Below, piece after piece: positions 8,376 to 16,968 of a stretch of 39,967 bases of DNA. Both the position numbers and the translations under genes were made by a program. The notes beneath the pieces were generated by a model that worked only from the letters and a program-made list of their open reading frames with translations, ran no database searches and was not told the origin of the DNA. Location: NCBI GenBank assembly GCA_903873905.1, contig CAIQQJ010000093.1, forward strand, positions 1 through 39,967, read 5' to 3'. Every line of letters starts with the position of its first letter. Within the stretch, counting starts at the first letter, position 1. Origin of the DNA: an uncultured Flavobacteriales bacterium (GTDB lineage: Bacteria; Bacteroidota; Bacteroidia; Palsa-965).

Positions 8376-9125
8376 ATGAAAGCAATTATTGTTGATGATG
8401 AGCCAAAGAGCAGGGAAGTTTTGAAAACATTACTGGAACGATTTTGCCCAGTTGTAAGTGTTATTGGAAGCGCAGCTAACGTAGACGATGCAAAAAAATT
8501 GATCTCTGCTTTGCAACCTGAACTCGTTTTTCTTGATGTAGAAATGCCTGGAGGAAACGGATTCAGTTTACTTGATGAAATAGATCGAAATGATTTTGAA
8601 ATCATTTTTGTTACTTCTTACGGACACTATGCAATTCCTGCTTTGCGATACAGCGCCATTGATTATTTGCTGAAGCCAGTAGAAATAGTTGAATTGAAAA
8701 ATGCTGTATTGAGAGTTGAAGAACGATTGGAAAAGAAAAACGATTTAAAATTAAATTATCGCGAATTAAATCAAAACCTTTCTGTACCAGCAAGTCAGCA
8801 ACGAATTGCCATACACGGCGTAAATGAAATTCGTTTTATTGCGGCAAAGGATATTATCCGCCTCGAAGGCGACAATAATTACACCTTCATTTTTACTTCT
8901 ACCAGTGCAAAATATCACACCTCAAAAACATTAAAGGATTATGAGGAACTATTACAGGCCTTACCGAATTTTGTTCGTGTGCATAAATCACATATGGTAA
9001 ATCTTGATCACCTCACGAAATTCATGAAAGATGATGGTGGCTACATCATCATGTCTGATGGATCACAAGTGGAAGTTTCTAGAAGAAAAAAACAGGATTT
9101 GTTGGATCGACTAAAAATCCAATAA
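8376..9125 (+). CDS. LytTR-family response regulator
   Basis: A 249-residue cytoplasmic response regulator. Residues 1-115 are a receiver domain with the acidic pair Asp7/Asp8, the phospho-acceptor Asp54 (VFLDVEMP), the conserved Thr in FVTSYG and Lys in LLKPVE. Residues about 140-245 are a LytTR DNA-binding domain (IRLEGDNNYTFIFT, SKTLKDYEELL, FVRVHKSHMVNLDH). It sits 30 bp after the LytS-type kinase and is almost certainly phosphorylated by it. LytTR proteins bind pairs of direct repeats; I did not find a clear pair in the upstream regions of this window, so the target genes may be elsewhere. Confidence 0.95.
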   Translation: MKAIIVDDEPKSREVLKTLLERFCPVVSVIGSAANVDDAKKLISALQPELVFLDVEMPGGNGFSLLDEIDRNDFEIIFVTSYGHYAIPALRYSAIDYLLKPVEIVELKNAVLRVEERLEKKNDLKLNYRELNQNLSVPASQQRIAIHGVNEIRFIAAKDIIRLEGDNNYTFIFTSTSAKYHTSKTLKDYEELLQALPNFVRVHKSHMVNLDHLTKFMKDDGGYIIMSDGSQVEVSRRKKQDLLDRLKIQ

Positions 9126-9140
9126 TTTGAAATTTCAAAT
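9125..9140. repeat. 16-bp perfect palindrome ATTTGAAATTTCAAAT
   Basis: It lies in the 21-bp gap between the convergent LytTR regulator and the HTH gene. It is fully self-complementary, so it would form the same hairpin in both transcripts. It shares its arms with palindromes at 5295-5313 and 37415-37433. There is no T-run on either side. Confidence 0.45.
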
Positions 9141-9146
9141 GAAATA

Positions 9147-9560
9147 TTAATCCTTCTTCTTCAATTGATTTTCCAATCCCTGAATAAACAATTCCTTCTT
9201 CGCAATTTCCATTCTTAACCGTTCCACCTCATCACGCAGGGTATTGTTTTCTGTGCGAAGTTGAATTTCTTCGGGAGCCCAAATATTAACATTATAGAAA
9301 GGATGTTCCTGAGCACCTTGCTCCCCATTTGGATTTCGGAAGAAACTATACAGTGGAATGCGAAGCTCTTTTGAAATTAATTCCAGTGTTCGAATCTCAA
9401 TGGTGATTTGTTCAAGCGCCTCATCCAATGCTTTTTCAGTAACGCCAATATAATCAACAAGCTGTTCGTAGGTCAAATTCCTTGCACGCAGAACAGAAAT
9501 GATTCTCTCCTTCAGATTTGGAATGGTGTGTTCTAATTCAATATGCACGGAATCGTCCAT
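9147..9560 (-). CDS. Small HTH protein with C-terminal coiled coil
   Basis: A 137-residue soluble protein I do not recognise by name. Residues about 13-72 look like an XRE-type helix-turn-helix: IISVLRARNLTYEQLVDYIG, TEKALDEALE, and LELISKELRIPLYSFF all follow the spacing of Cro/C1 repressors. A linker (73-95) leads to a heptad-rich tail (about 98-135, IQLRTENNTLRDEVERL and KELFIQGLENQLKKK) that should form a dimeric coiled coil. It starts seven bases after the thioredoxin-like gene's stop and is probably cotranscribed with it. A DNA-binding regulatory role is inferred; no operator can be assigned. Confidence 0.65.
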   Translation of the reverse strand: MDDSVHIELEHTIPNLKERIISVLRARNLTYEQLVDYIGVTEKALDEALEQITIEIRTLELISKELRIPLYSFFRNPNGEQGAQEHPFYNVNIWAPEEIQLRTENNTLRDEVERLRMEIAKKELFIQGLENQLKKKD

Positions 9561-9567
9561 CTTAAAA

Positions 9568-10173
9568 TTAATGAGGTGCTGGAACTGGAGTTTGTTGTGT
9601 TGGATCCGCGGGAGGCAAATTACTCTTAAATGTTTTCTTGTACTCTTCGTAAGTCATTGTTTTTTCCTTGTCTTCACCATAAAAATGCAAGTAAGGTTCA
9701 AACTGATCAGGTGGCATATAACCTTGCATGATGGTAAATGACAAACGGTCTTTGCTGATGAATGCAAAAGAAGGGTAGGAGAGATGTCCTTGCAAAACAG
9801 TAATTGCGAAATCATTTGCACTTCTCTGATTTACCGGACCACGATTGGCAAATTTCTGTCCATTAAAAACAACAGTGTCACGTGTTTCTGCATCGAACTT
9901 TACACAGTAATAAGTGTCGTTCATATATTTCGCAATGATAGGATTGTGAAAAGTATTTGCATCCATGGTTTTGCACCATCCACACCAGCTTGTACTGATG
10001 TCGAGAAATATTTTGCGTGGAGCAGCATCACTTAGTTTCTGTGCTTCTTCCAAAGTATACCAATGTATTTCAGGTACGACCTCAACTTTAACAGCAGAAG
10101 CTGTATTACGCATAAATGCAAAAGTTCCCAATGCGGTTGCAATTGCCAGTCCTATGATTATTTGTTTTTTCAT
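9568..10173 (-). CDS. Periplasmic thioredoxin-like protein (Thioredoxin_7 type)
   Basis: A 201-residue exported protein. An N-terminal hydrophobic segment (KKQIIIGLAIATALGTFAF) acts as signal peptide or anchor. The thioredoxin fold follows: IHWYTLEEAQKLS, then KIFLDISTSWCGWCKTMD with a CGWC redox pair (Cys64 and Cys67), and a cis-Pro in HLSYPSFAF. A proline-rich tail ends the protein. I chose the ATG at 10173 over one at 10188, because a -7-like box (TAACTTCG on the minus strand, 10198-10191) places the transcript start close to 10186. It probably reduces or isomerises disulfides in the periplasm. The downstream HTH gene follows after seven bases. Confidence 0.85.
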   Translation of the reverse strand: MKKQIIIGLAIATALGTFAFMRNTASAVKVEVVPEIHWYTLEEAQKLSDAAPRKIFLDISTSWCGWCKTMDANTFHNPIIAKYMNDTYYCVKFDAETRDTVVFNGQKFANRGPVNQRSANDFAITVLQGHLSYPSFAFISKDRLSFTIMQGYMPPDQFEPYLHFYGEDKEKTMTYEEYKKTFKSNLPPADPTQQTPVPAPH

Positions 10174-10190
10174 TTGAGTATTTTCCATAA

Positions 10191-10198
10191 CGAAGTTA
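10191..10198 (-). promoter_or_regulatory. Candidate -7 box for the thioredoxin-like gene
   Basis: TAACTTCG on the minus strand matches seven of eight positions of TAnnTTTG. It lies in the 40-bp gap after the OPT transporter stop and implies that the thioredoxin-like and HTH genes can be transcribed separately. Confidence 0.35.
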
Positions 10199-10213
10199 CT
10201 AAAATCAGGCCAA

Positions 10214-12271
10214 TTATGCTTTTTTACGTGCTGTTCTATATAAAAGCCATGCTAAGCCAACAAAAAACAAAACGCCAACAAGGGAATACATTCCACTTCC
10301 CATAGCATTAGAAATTTTATCACCGAAACTCAATTTATCCATGAAGCTCTGGTCATCGGGTTTGCTTTTCATATTTTCTGCAATAACAACAAGTATGGCA
10401 ACAATAACTCCCATTAAGGCACCACCAGCAACTAATCCTGTGGCAAATAAGCTGCCTTTCCCTAATTCACCTTCTTCCACTTCTTCCCCTTTGCGTTTTG
10501 CTTTCCAATCCACAATTCCTTTAACACAACCTCCTGCGAAAATTGGAAGTGTTGTTGAAAGAGGAAGATAGGCTCCAACTGCAAATGAAAGTGAATTCAC
10601 ACCCATCAATTCAACAGTAATTGCAAGAAATACTCCGACCATTACAAATTGCCAATCCAGATTGAAAGACAGCAAACCTTTGATTAATGTTGCCATCAAT
10701 GTTCCTTGTGGTGCATTGAAGGTTGTTCCGATAGCATGATGAATTCCGTGTGATAATTGTGTAGACGTTGGTGTGTCCAAAATTTTCACCACAAAACCAA
10801 CAACAAAAGTTGAAACGATTGCGCCAATGAAAAGTGCAAGTTGTTGTGAACGCGGAGTTGCTCCAATGAGATAACCTGTTTTTAAATCTTGAGAAGTATT
10901 TCCTGCATTTGCGGCTGCTATGCAAATCAAACTTCCAACAACAAGCACCAGCGGTTCGAATGCTTTTCCTGTCAAACCGAAAGCAATAAAGACCAATGAA
11001 GTTCCCATAATTGTTGCAATCGTCATTCCTGAAACTGGAGAATTGCTTGATCCAATAATTCCAACAATACGGCTGGAAACAGTAACAAAGAAAAAACCGA
11101 AAATGATTACAAGAACTCCGATCAATAATTTTCCGAGAATTCCTGCTGTTGGAAGATTCGGAAGCAATGCAATAATCACAACAAGAACAGCACAACCGAT
11201 TAAAGTAACTTTCAAAGAAAGATCACGATCCGTTCTTTTTTTGGAAGAACTTACTTCGCGATTTTTCATTGAGGATAAACCTTCTTTGAAAGATGAAATA
11301 ATAGTTGGAAGTGTTTTGAATAAAGTGATGAACCCTCCAGCCGCAACACATCCCGCACCAATTTGTCGAATGTATGCGCGATATACGGCTTCAGCAGGAT
11401 CAGCAAAAATATGTTTGATTGGATCCCAACCACCGCATCCACCACTAGCATCTTGAAGACTTTGCAAGAATCCAAGTTTCACTTGTTGCAACGCAATAAC
11501 ATCAGGAGGTAGAAGAAATGCGCACAATGGAATTAAACACAGCCAAGCAAGAACACCACCGGCAACTAATTGTCCAGCAATTTTTGGTCCGATGATGTAA
11601 CCGACACCAAGATACTCTGGTGTGTTTTCCAAATCAATTCTTGCGGAAGGCATGAACTTATTGGTTTGGGCAACGAGGTAAGAAGGTGTTTCAGCAATGA
11701 CATGGAAAATTCTTTGAAGAAATGCATAAGCAGTTGCAGCGGCCAATCCGAGATAAGCTGTTTTTGCAAAATCTCCACCTTTGTCACCGGCAACCAAAAC
11801 TTGTGCACAAGCTGTTCCTTCTGGATAAGGGAGTTTGCCATGCTCTTTCACAATGAGAGAGCGACGAAGTGGAATCATCATTAAGGTTCCAAGTAATCCA
11901 CCAATTACAGCGAGTGAAAGAATAGTCCAATAATTAAAAAACACCTCGCCGTGTGCATCAGCACTAAGAAAAAGAAAAGCTGGCAATGTAAAAACAACAC
12001 CCGATGCAATTGATTCTCCTGCAGAACCGGTGGTCTGAATAATGTTGTTTTCAAGAATACTGGTCTTAAGAAATTTTCTTCCAAGAGAAATTGCCAAAAC
12101 AGCAATAGGAATGGAAGCAGACACAGTTAAACCTGCTTTTAATGCGAGATAAACATTCGCAGCACCGAATATTACCCCGAAAATACAGCCGAGCACAACA
12201 GCACGAAGTGTAAATTCCGGAAGAATCGTATCAGCGGAAACATAAGGTTTGAATTCTTTTTCTTCAGCCAT
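10214..12271 (-). CDS. OPT-family oligopeptide transporter
   Basis: A 685-residue integral membrane protein with about 14-16 hydrophobic segments. The start (ADTILPEFTLRAVVLG) and the motif NIIQTTGSAGESIASGVVFT are hallmarks of the prokaryotic OPT family, which imports oligopeptides or metal-chelate peptides with protons. A short charged cytoplasmic loop lies near residue 340 (SSKKRTDRDLS). It ends with an arginine- and lysine-rich tail. It is the distal member of a DPP IV-POT-OPT run on the same strand, separated by 164 bp from the POT gene, so a role in peptide nutrition is inferred. Metal-chelate uptake is the alternative. Confidence 0.93.
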   Translation of the reverse strand: MAEEKEFKPYVSADTILPEFTLRAVVLGCIFGVIFGAANVYLALKAGLTVSASIPIAVLAISLGRKFLKTSILENNIIQTTGSAGESIASGVVFTLPAFLFLSADAHGEVFFNYWTILSLAVIGGLLGTLMMIPLRRSLIVKEHGKLPYPEGTACAQVLVAGDKGGDFAKTAYLGLAAATAYAFLQRIFHVIAETPSYLVAQTNKFMPSARIDLENTPEYLGVGYIIGPKIAGQLVAGGVLAWLCLIPLCAFLLPPDVIALQQVKLGFLQSLQDASGGCGGWDPIKHIFADPAEAVYRAYIRQIGAGCVAAGGFITLFKTLPTIISSFKEGLSSMKNREVSSSKKRTDRDLSLKVTLIGCAVLVVIIALLPNLPTAGILGKLLIGVLVIIFGFFFVTVSSRIVGIIGSSNSPVSGMTIATIMGTSLVFIAFGLTGKAFEPLVLVVGSLICIAAANAGNTSQDLKTGYLIGATPRSQQLALFIGAIVSTFVVGFVVKILDTPTSTQLSHGIHHAIGTTFNAPQGTLMATLIKGLLSFNLDWQFVMVGVFLAITVELMGVNSLSFAVGAYLPLSTTLPIFAGGCVKGIVDWKAKRKGEEVEEGELGKGSLFATGLVAGGALMGVIVAILVVIAENMKSKPDDQSFMDKLSFGDKISNAMGSGMYSLVGVLFFVGLAWLLYRTARKKA

Positions 12272-12307
12272 TATTGAAAAAAATTACAAATAACAAAAAA
12301 TCAAATT

Positions 12308-12420
12308 CCAAAGTATTAATTGGGAATCTGTTTTTAATGTGATTTTATTTATTATTAAATTGATTATAAAAACAAATTCCAAATTCCTGAATTAAAAATC
12401 TGGAATCTGGAATCTGTTAA
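12308..12420. repeat. Degenerate AATTCC / GGAATCTG intergenic repeats
   Basis: The gap between the POT and OPT genes holds two copies of CAAATTCCAAA (from about 12303 and 12372) and three of GGAATCTG (12325-12420), which are partly complementary to each other. They could fold into imperfect hairpins in the transcript. The stretch is otherwise AT-rich with no recognisable gene or promoter. Confidence 0.35.
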
Positions 12421-12435
12421 TCGGTAATCTTTTTT

Positions 12436-14493
12436 TTATCTGATGCCGTGCATCATTTTTACCATTTTGCCTGATATTGCAAAGAGAAGAATTGAAGCAG
12501 CTCCTGCCAATACAACAAACAACATGAAGAATCGGAATAAGCCAGTAATTTCAACTCCAGCAAATTTTGGTTTCGTTGGATTCAAATCATAAACTGTAAT
12601 TTCTCCTTTGCTCCAAACTGCGAAGTATTTTCCTCCACCGCCTTTTACAAATGAAAATCTCATTCTGCGTTCGTCAGTAGAAGCAATCCATTTGGTGTCA
12701 ATTTTTGCTTGCTTCTTTACGTCCGGTGACTTTTCCTTTTCCAAATTGATTTTTACAATCTGTTTGAATTTGTATAATGGGATTTTTGCAGCAGTATCGG
12801 AAGCAAAACTGTTGGCCATTTTCGTCAAGTGAACCTCCATTTTGCCTTTGTCATTTTTCACACTCACGGTATCAAGATTCCAATAAGGAACACCTGCTTT
12901 CAAAACCAAATTGCTATCTAATTTAGGACCTTCAGGGGCTTTAATGTCGAATGATTTGATGTAGAAATCTTTGGACTCTGTGAATTGATTAACAATAAAC
13001 GCACTGTCGTTTTTTACATTTTCAATTCTAGCAGGAACAGTGTCGTGAGCTGGAATTAATGTGTAAGGAAATTCTGGTGCTTTATACGTTTGAACAATTT
13101 TCACATCTTCAGGATATAATCCTGAAAGCATTCCAGCAAATTTATTAGCAGTAGCATTCGCCACAAACCAAACACCCATTAACAGGGACGCAAATTTTAT
13201 TGGCGCAAGTTTGTTCACCATTGATAATCCAATAGGCGAGAGGCAAAGTTCTCCGAAAGTGTGAATCACATACAAACCAATTAACCAAAGCATGTTTGAT
13301 TTTTCACCAGCTCCAATTGAATTCACGCCAAGTGCAATAACCAAATAACCAAGTGATAGCAATGCAAGACCATAAGCCTGTTTGTAAGGTGAAGCAGGTT
13401 CACGATTTCGTTTATTTAAGGTTGTCCAAAGAGCTGCGAATAAAGGAGCGCAAATAACAATGGCAACAGCGTTAATCGATTGGAAATAACTTGCAGGAAC
13501 AGTCCATCCGAAAAGGACACGATCGGTTTGTTCATCTGCAAAGAATGTCAAAGAAGCGCCAGCTTGTTCAAATGCCGACCAGAAAAAGATTACGAAGAAA
13601 GCGGCAATATAAATTACCCAAATGCGATCCTTTTCAGGTTTTGTAAGTGAACGATCTGAAATGATCAATCCTGGAATTGCCAGCGCCATTCCGAAAATGA
13701 GCGATCCGAAGAAATCAAATCCAACAACAAAATAAAACAGGGCAACAAGGCTGATACCAATTAATGCCCAAACACCTGCTTGTGCTTTGCTGAGTTCTTG
13801 TGAAGGTGCTGCATTTATATCAGCAATAACCGCTGGTTTTTTTTCAGGTTTAGTGCCAATTTGTACGCCTTCTGGAGAAACGAGATATTTATTTTTCAGC
13901 CAAATGAATAATACAAGTGCACAAAGCATTCCTATACATGCCGCAAGGAATCCCCATTTAAAATCTGCAGGATCTCCTGTGTCTCCCAATGCACCACAAA
14001 TCAATGGAGAGAAAAACGCTCCAAGGTTAATTCCCATATAGAAAATAGTGAAAGCCGAATCTACTCGTTTGTCTCCCTTGGAATAATGCGAGCCTACCAT
14101 TGTAGAAATGTTTGGCTTGAAAAATCCGTTTCCGAAAATCAAGAAGAACAAACCAACAAGCATTAGAATTCTCGCAAAATCTGTTTGCTCATAAAATGAA
14201 CCGGCAAGGAACATAAAGAATTGTCCCAAGGCCATTAAGAATCCACCTACAATAATTGATTTTCGATTTCCCCAGAATCTGTCAGCTATAAAGCCTCCTA
14301 ACAATGGCGTGAGATAAACAAGTCCGGTATAACTACCATAAATACTGGAAGCTTCAGCCTTATCGAATTTCAAAGCGTTTACAAGAAACAGGATGAAAAT
14401 GGCGCGCATCCCATAATAACTGAATCGTTCCCACATCTCTGTGATGAACAAAACGTACAATCCTTTCGGATGGCCTTTTTGTATTTCTGACAT
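12436..14493 (-). CDS. POT-family proton-dependent di/tripeptide transporter
   Basis: A 685-residue MFS-fold importer. The N-terminus has MWERFSYYGMRAIFILFL, matching the ExxERFxYY proton-coupling motif, then GGFIADRFWGNRKSI and FYMGINLGAFFSPLICG, the PTR2 signatures. Typical members are near 500 residues; the excess here is an extra hydrophilic block at about 460-645, between a late membrane helix and the final one (LFRFFMLFVVLAG). From topology this block should be periplasmic. It contains VPARIENVKNDSAF and many Lys/Asp residues but no domain I recognise. The gene lies between DPP IV and OPT on the same strand, supporting uptake of dipeptides released by the peptidase. Confidence 0.93.
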   Translation of the reverse strand: MSEIQKGHPKGLYVLFITEMWERFSYYGMRAIFILFLVNALKFDKAEASSIYGSYTGLVYLTPLLGGFIADRFWGNRKSIIVGGFLMALGQFFMFLAGSFYEQTDFARILMLVGLFFLIFGNGFFKPNISTMVGSHYSKGDKRVDSAFTIFYMGINLGAFFSPLICGALGDTGDPADFKWGFLAACIGMLCALVLFIWLKNKYLVSPEGVQIGTKPEKKPAVIADINAAPSQELSKAQAGVWALIGISLVALFYFVVGFDFFGSLIFGMALAIPGLIISDRSLTKPEKDRIWVIYIAAFFVIFFWSAFEQAGASLTFFADEQTDRVLFGWTVPASYFQSINAVAIVICAPLFAALWTTLNKRNREPASPYKQAYGLALLSLGYLVIALGVNSIGAGEKSNMLWLIGLYVIHTFGELCLSPIGLSMVNKLAPIKFASLLMGVWFVANATANKFAGMLSGLYPEDVKIVQTYKAPEFPYTLIPAHDTVPARIENVKNDSAFIVNQFTESKDFYIKSFDIKAPEGPKLDSNLVLKAGVPYWNLDTVSVKNDKGKMEVHLTKMANSFASDTAAKIPLYKFKQIVKINLEKEKSPDVKKQAKIDTKWIASTDERRMRFSFVKGGGGKYFAVWSKGEITVYDLNPTKPKFAGVEITGLFRFFMLFVVLAGAASILLFAISGKMVKMMHGIR

Positions 14494-14668
14494 ATTCTGT
14501 AAAATGTTGGTTTTTGGTGCTTGCGAAGATAATTATTTAGTTGGGAGTTGGGAGTCAAGAGTTAGCTGTTGGGAGATAATAAATCAACCCACTTTTGAGG
14601 GCTATTGAACTTTAGTTACACTACATTTAACTTTAGCCCAACACCTCAAACTCCTGACTTCAAACTAA

Positions 14669-16867
14669 TTATAAGTTTGTTTTAATAAAGTCGGTCATTT
14701 TTGTATAAAGATGATAGGTGGAATTGCCATCGCGAATTCCATGATTTCTATCAGGATACATGTAAAATTCATATTGTTTGTTCGCATCAATTAATGCATT
14801 GATCAATTCGACTGAATTCTGGAAATGCACATTATCATCACCAGTTCCGTGAACCAATAATAATTTCCCTTTCAATTTATCCATGTTATTCACAGGAGAG
14901 AAATCATCGTAACCATGTGCATTGTCTTTTGGAAGACCCATGTAACGCTCCGTGTAGATGGAATCATAAAATCTCCAATTCGTTACAGGAGCAACGGCAA
15001 TGGCCATTTTAAATACATCGGCACCAACTGCCAAACACAAACTTGACATATATCCACCGTAACTCCAACCCCAAATTCCTATTCTGTTTTTGTCAACGTA
15101 AGGAAGTGTTCCCAAATATTTCGCCACATCAATTTGATCTGCACTTTCCAATTTCCCCATTTGTCCATATGTGCATTTCTTGAAAGCCTTCCCTCGGAAT
15201 TCGGTTCCGCGATTATCAACTGCTACAATAATTACACCTTGCTGAGCAAGCATTTCATGCCAATACAATCCGCTACCTGTCCAAGCATCAACAACCATAT
15301 TACTTCCCGGTCCACCATAAACAACTTGAAGAACAGGATATTTTTTTCCAGCTTCCATCTTGTTTGGCTTGATCATCCAACCATTGAGAGAAACGCCATC
15401 ACGATCCGTCACTTTGAAAAATTCTTTTGGTGAAAATCCATAGGTCAAAACTTTCTGAGCGAGTTTGGCATTATCCTTCAACACTTTTATCTGTTTTCCA
15501 TTGGAGGAATTGACCGTTATGAAATAAGGCGTATTGGCATTGGAAAAAACATTGAGATAATACTTCATCCCTTCACTGAAATTTGCAGTGTTGGTTCCAA
15601 CTCTAGTGGAAAGTTTCTTCTTGCTGGAACCGTCGAGTTTTATGGAATACACATCGCGTTGTGTGGCATTTCCTTCATCGGACTGGTAATAGAATGTTTT
15701 TGTTTTTTCATCATAACCATAAACATCCGTGATGTCGAATTCTCCTTTGGTAATTTGATTCATGATTTTTCCATCCGTACCAATTTGATATTCCTGCACC
15801 CATCCATCCATGTCGCTTGTCCACAGAAATGATTTTCCATCGGGAAGAAAAACAATCGGATCATAAACTTCAAGATATGTATCACTTTTCTCTGTGTAAA
15901 TTACTCTTGCAGTTCCATCAGTTGCATTGGCAAAAAGTAATTCCATATTATTCTGCAAACGATTCAAACGAAGAAAGGCAAGCGTATTCGCATCTTTTGT
16001 CCACATCACTCGTGGAATGTATTGATCCGTTTTAGCACCAACGTTTACTGGAATAGATTGTTTGGTTGCCAAATCATAAACATGTAGCGTTACACTTGAA
16101 TTTTCCTCTCCTGCTTTTGGATATTTGTATGAATACGGTTCAGGATATAATCCTGTATTGTACATCGTCATTTGAAATTCCTTCACACGACTTTCATCAA
16201 ATCGATAATAAGCTACTTTTTTACTGTCGGGCGACCAATACAAACCGTTAGGCAATGCGAATTCCTCTTCGTAAACCCAATCGGTTCCTCCATTGATGAT
16301 TTTATTCCATTCGCCATCGGTGGTGACTTGCGATTCTTTTCCAGTTTCCAAATCAACAATGAAAATGTTATTGTCACGAACGAATGAAACTTTTTTACCA
16401 TCCGGAGAAAAAGCGGCAAGTCGCTGTTTTCCATTGGTGGAAAGTGGTGTCATTTTTTTTGTTTTCAAATCATAAACATAATTTGTCTCCTTGGTGGAAT
16501 AGCGATAAATATGTTCCTGTTCGGTGGCAATCAAAACTTTTGATTCATCGGAACTCAATACATAATTTGCAAAATCAACAGGTTTTGTTTCACCTGTGGG
16601 AATGAGTTCATTCAATTTAAAAAAAACTGCAATTTGTTTTCCGGTTTTATATTCATATTCAACAAGTGCCTGTTCTTTTTTGATGGAATCAGCAACACCA
16701 AAAGCCACATAATGCTCACCATCCTTCAGTGAAGCTCCGCCATAGGAATATTCTGCCCTGAAGGTGCCGTTTTTGTAAATATCGTCTAGCGTAATTGTGT
16801 TTTGTGCGCTCAGGAATAAAGTAGTTCCGAATAAAAATGCCGAAATTGTGCTAATGAATCTTTTCAT
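14669..16867 (-). CDS. Dipeptidyl peptidase IV (S9B prolyl peptidase)
   Basis: A 732-residue exported serine peptidase that releases X-Pro or X-Ala dipeptides from peptide N-termini. Residues 1-21 form a signal peptide ending at LSAQ. About 80-450 make the DPP IV propeller, including the substrate-binding double Glu (DWVYEEEFAL). The C-terminal alpha/beta-hydrolase domain has Ser602 in GWSYGGYMS, Asp677 in HGTGDDNVHF and His709 in RNHGI. The frame is open to 16981, but I chose the ATG at 16867 because the signal peptide starts there. It diverges from the FAD oxidase across about 100 bp. With POT and OPT downstream on the same strand it forms a peptide-use set. Confidence 0.95.
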   Translation of the reverse strand: MKRFISTISAFLFGTTLFLSAQNTITLDDIYKNGTFRAEYSYGGASLKDGEHYVAFGVADSIKKEQALVEYEYKTGKQIAVFFKLNELIPTGETKPVDFANYVLSSDESKVLIATEQEHIYRYSTKETNYVYDLKTKKMTPLSTNGKQRLAAFSPDGKKVSFVRDNNIFIVDLETGKESQVTTDGEWNKIINGGTDWVYEEEFALPNGLYWSPDSKKVAYYRFDESRVKEFQMTMYNTGLYPEPYSYKYPKAGEENSSVTLHVYDLATKQSIPVNVGAKTDQYIPRVMWTKDANTLAFLRLNRLQNNMELLFANATDGTARVIYTEKSDTYLEVYDPIVFLPDGKSFLWTSDMDGWVQEYQIGTDGKIMNQITKGEFDITDVYGYDEKTKTFYYQSDEGNATQRDVYSIKLDGSSKKKLSTRVGTNTANFSEGMKYYLNVFSNANTPYFITVNSSNGKQIKVLKDNAKLAQKVLTYGFSPKEFFKVTDRDGVSLNGWMIKPNKMEAGKKYPVLQVVYGGPGSNMVVDAWTGSGLYWHEMLAQQGVIIVAVDNRGTEFRGKAFKKCTYGQMGKLESADQIDVAKYLGTLPYVDKNRIGIWGWSYGGYMSSLCLAVGADVFKMAIAVAPVTNWRFYDSIYTERYMGLPKDNAHGYDDFSPVNNMDKLKGKLLLVHGTGDDNVHFQNSVELINALIDANKQYEFYMYPDRNHGIRDGNSTYHLYTKMTDFIKTNL

Positions 16868-16968
16868 GGTGGATGGAGTAATTTTGTGTGAAAATAACGA
16901 AATTGACCACTGAAAGAAAAATTCATTTCTCAATGGACTTTGAAAAGGTTTAACGGTAGAAGAAAAGG

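Noticed and set aside
10611-11456. Long open frames inside the OPT transporter gene on both strands (194 and 178 codons)
   Set aside because: They are shadows of a strongly conserved transporter; their translations are rich in Cys, Asn, Ser or Pro/Ile and match no family.
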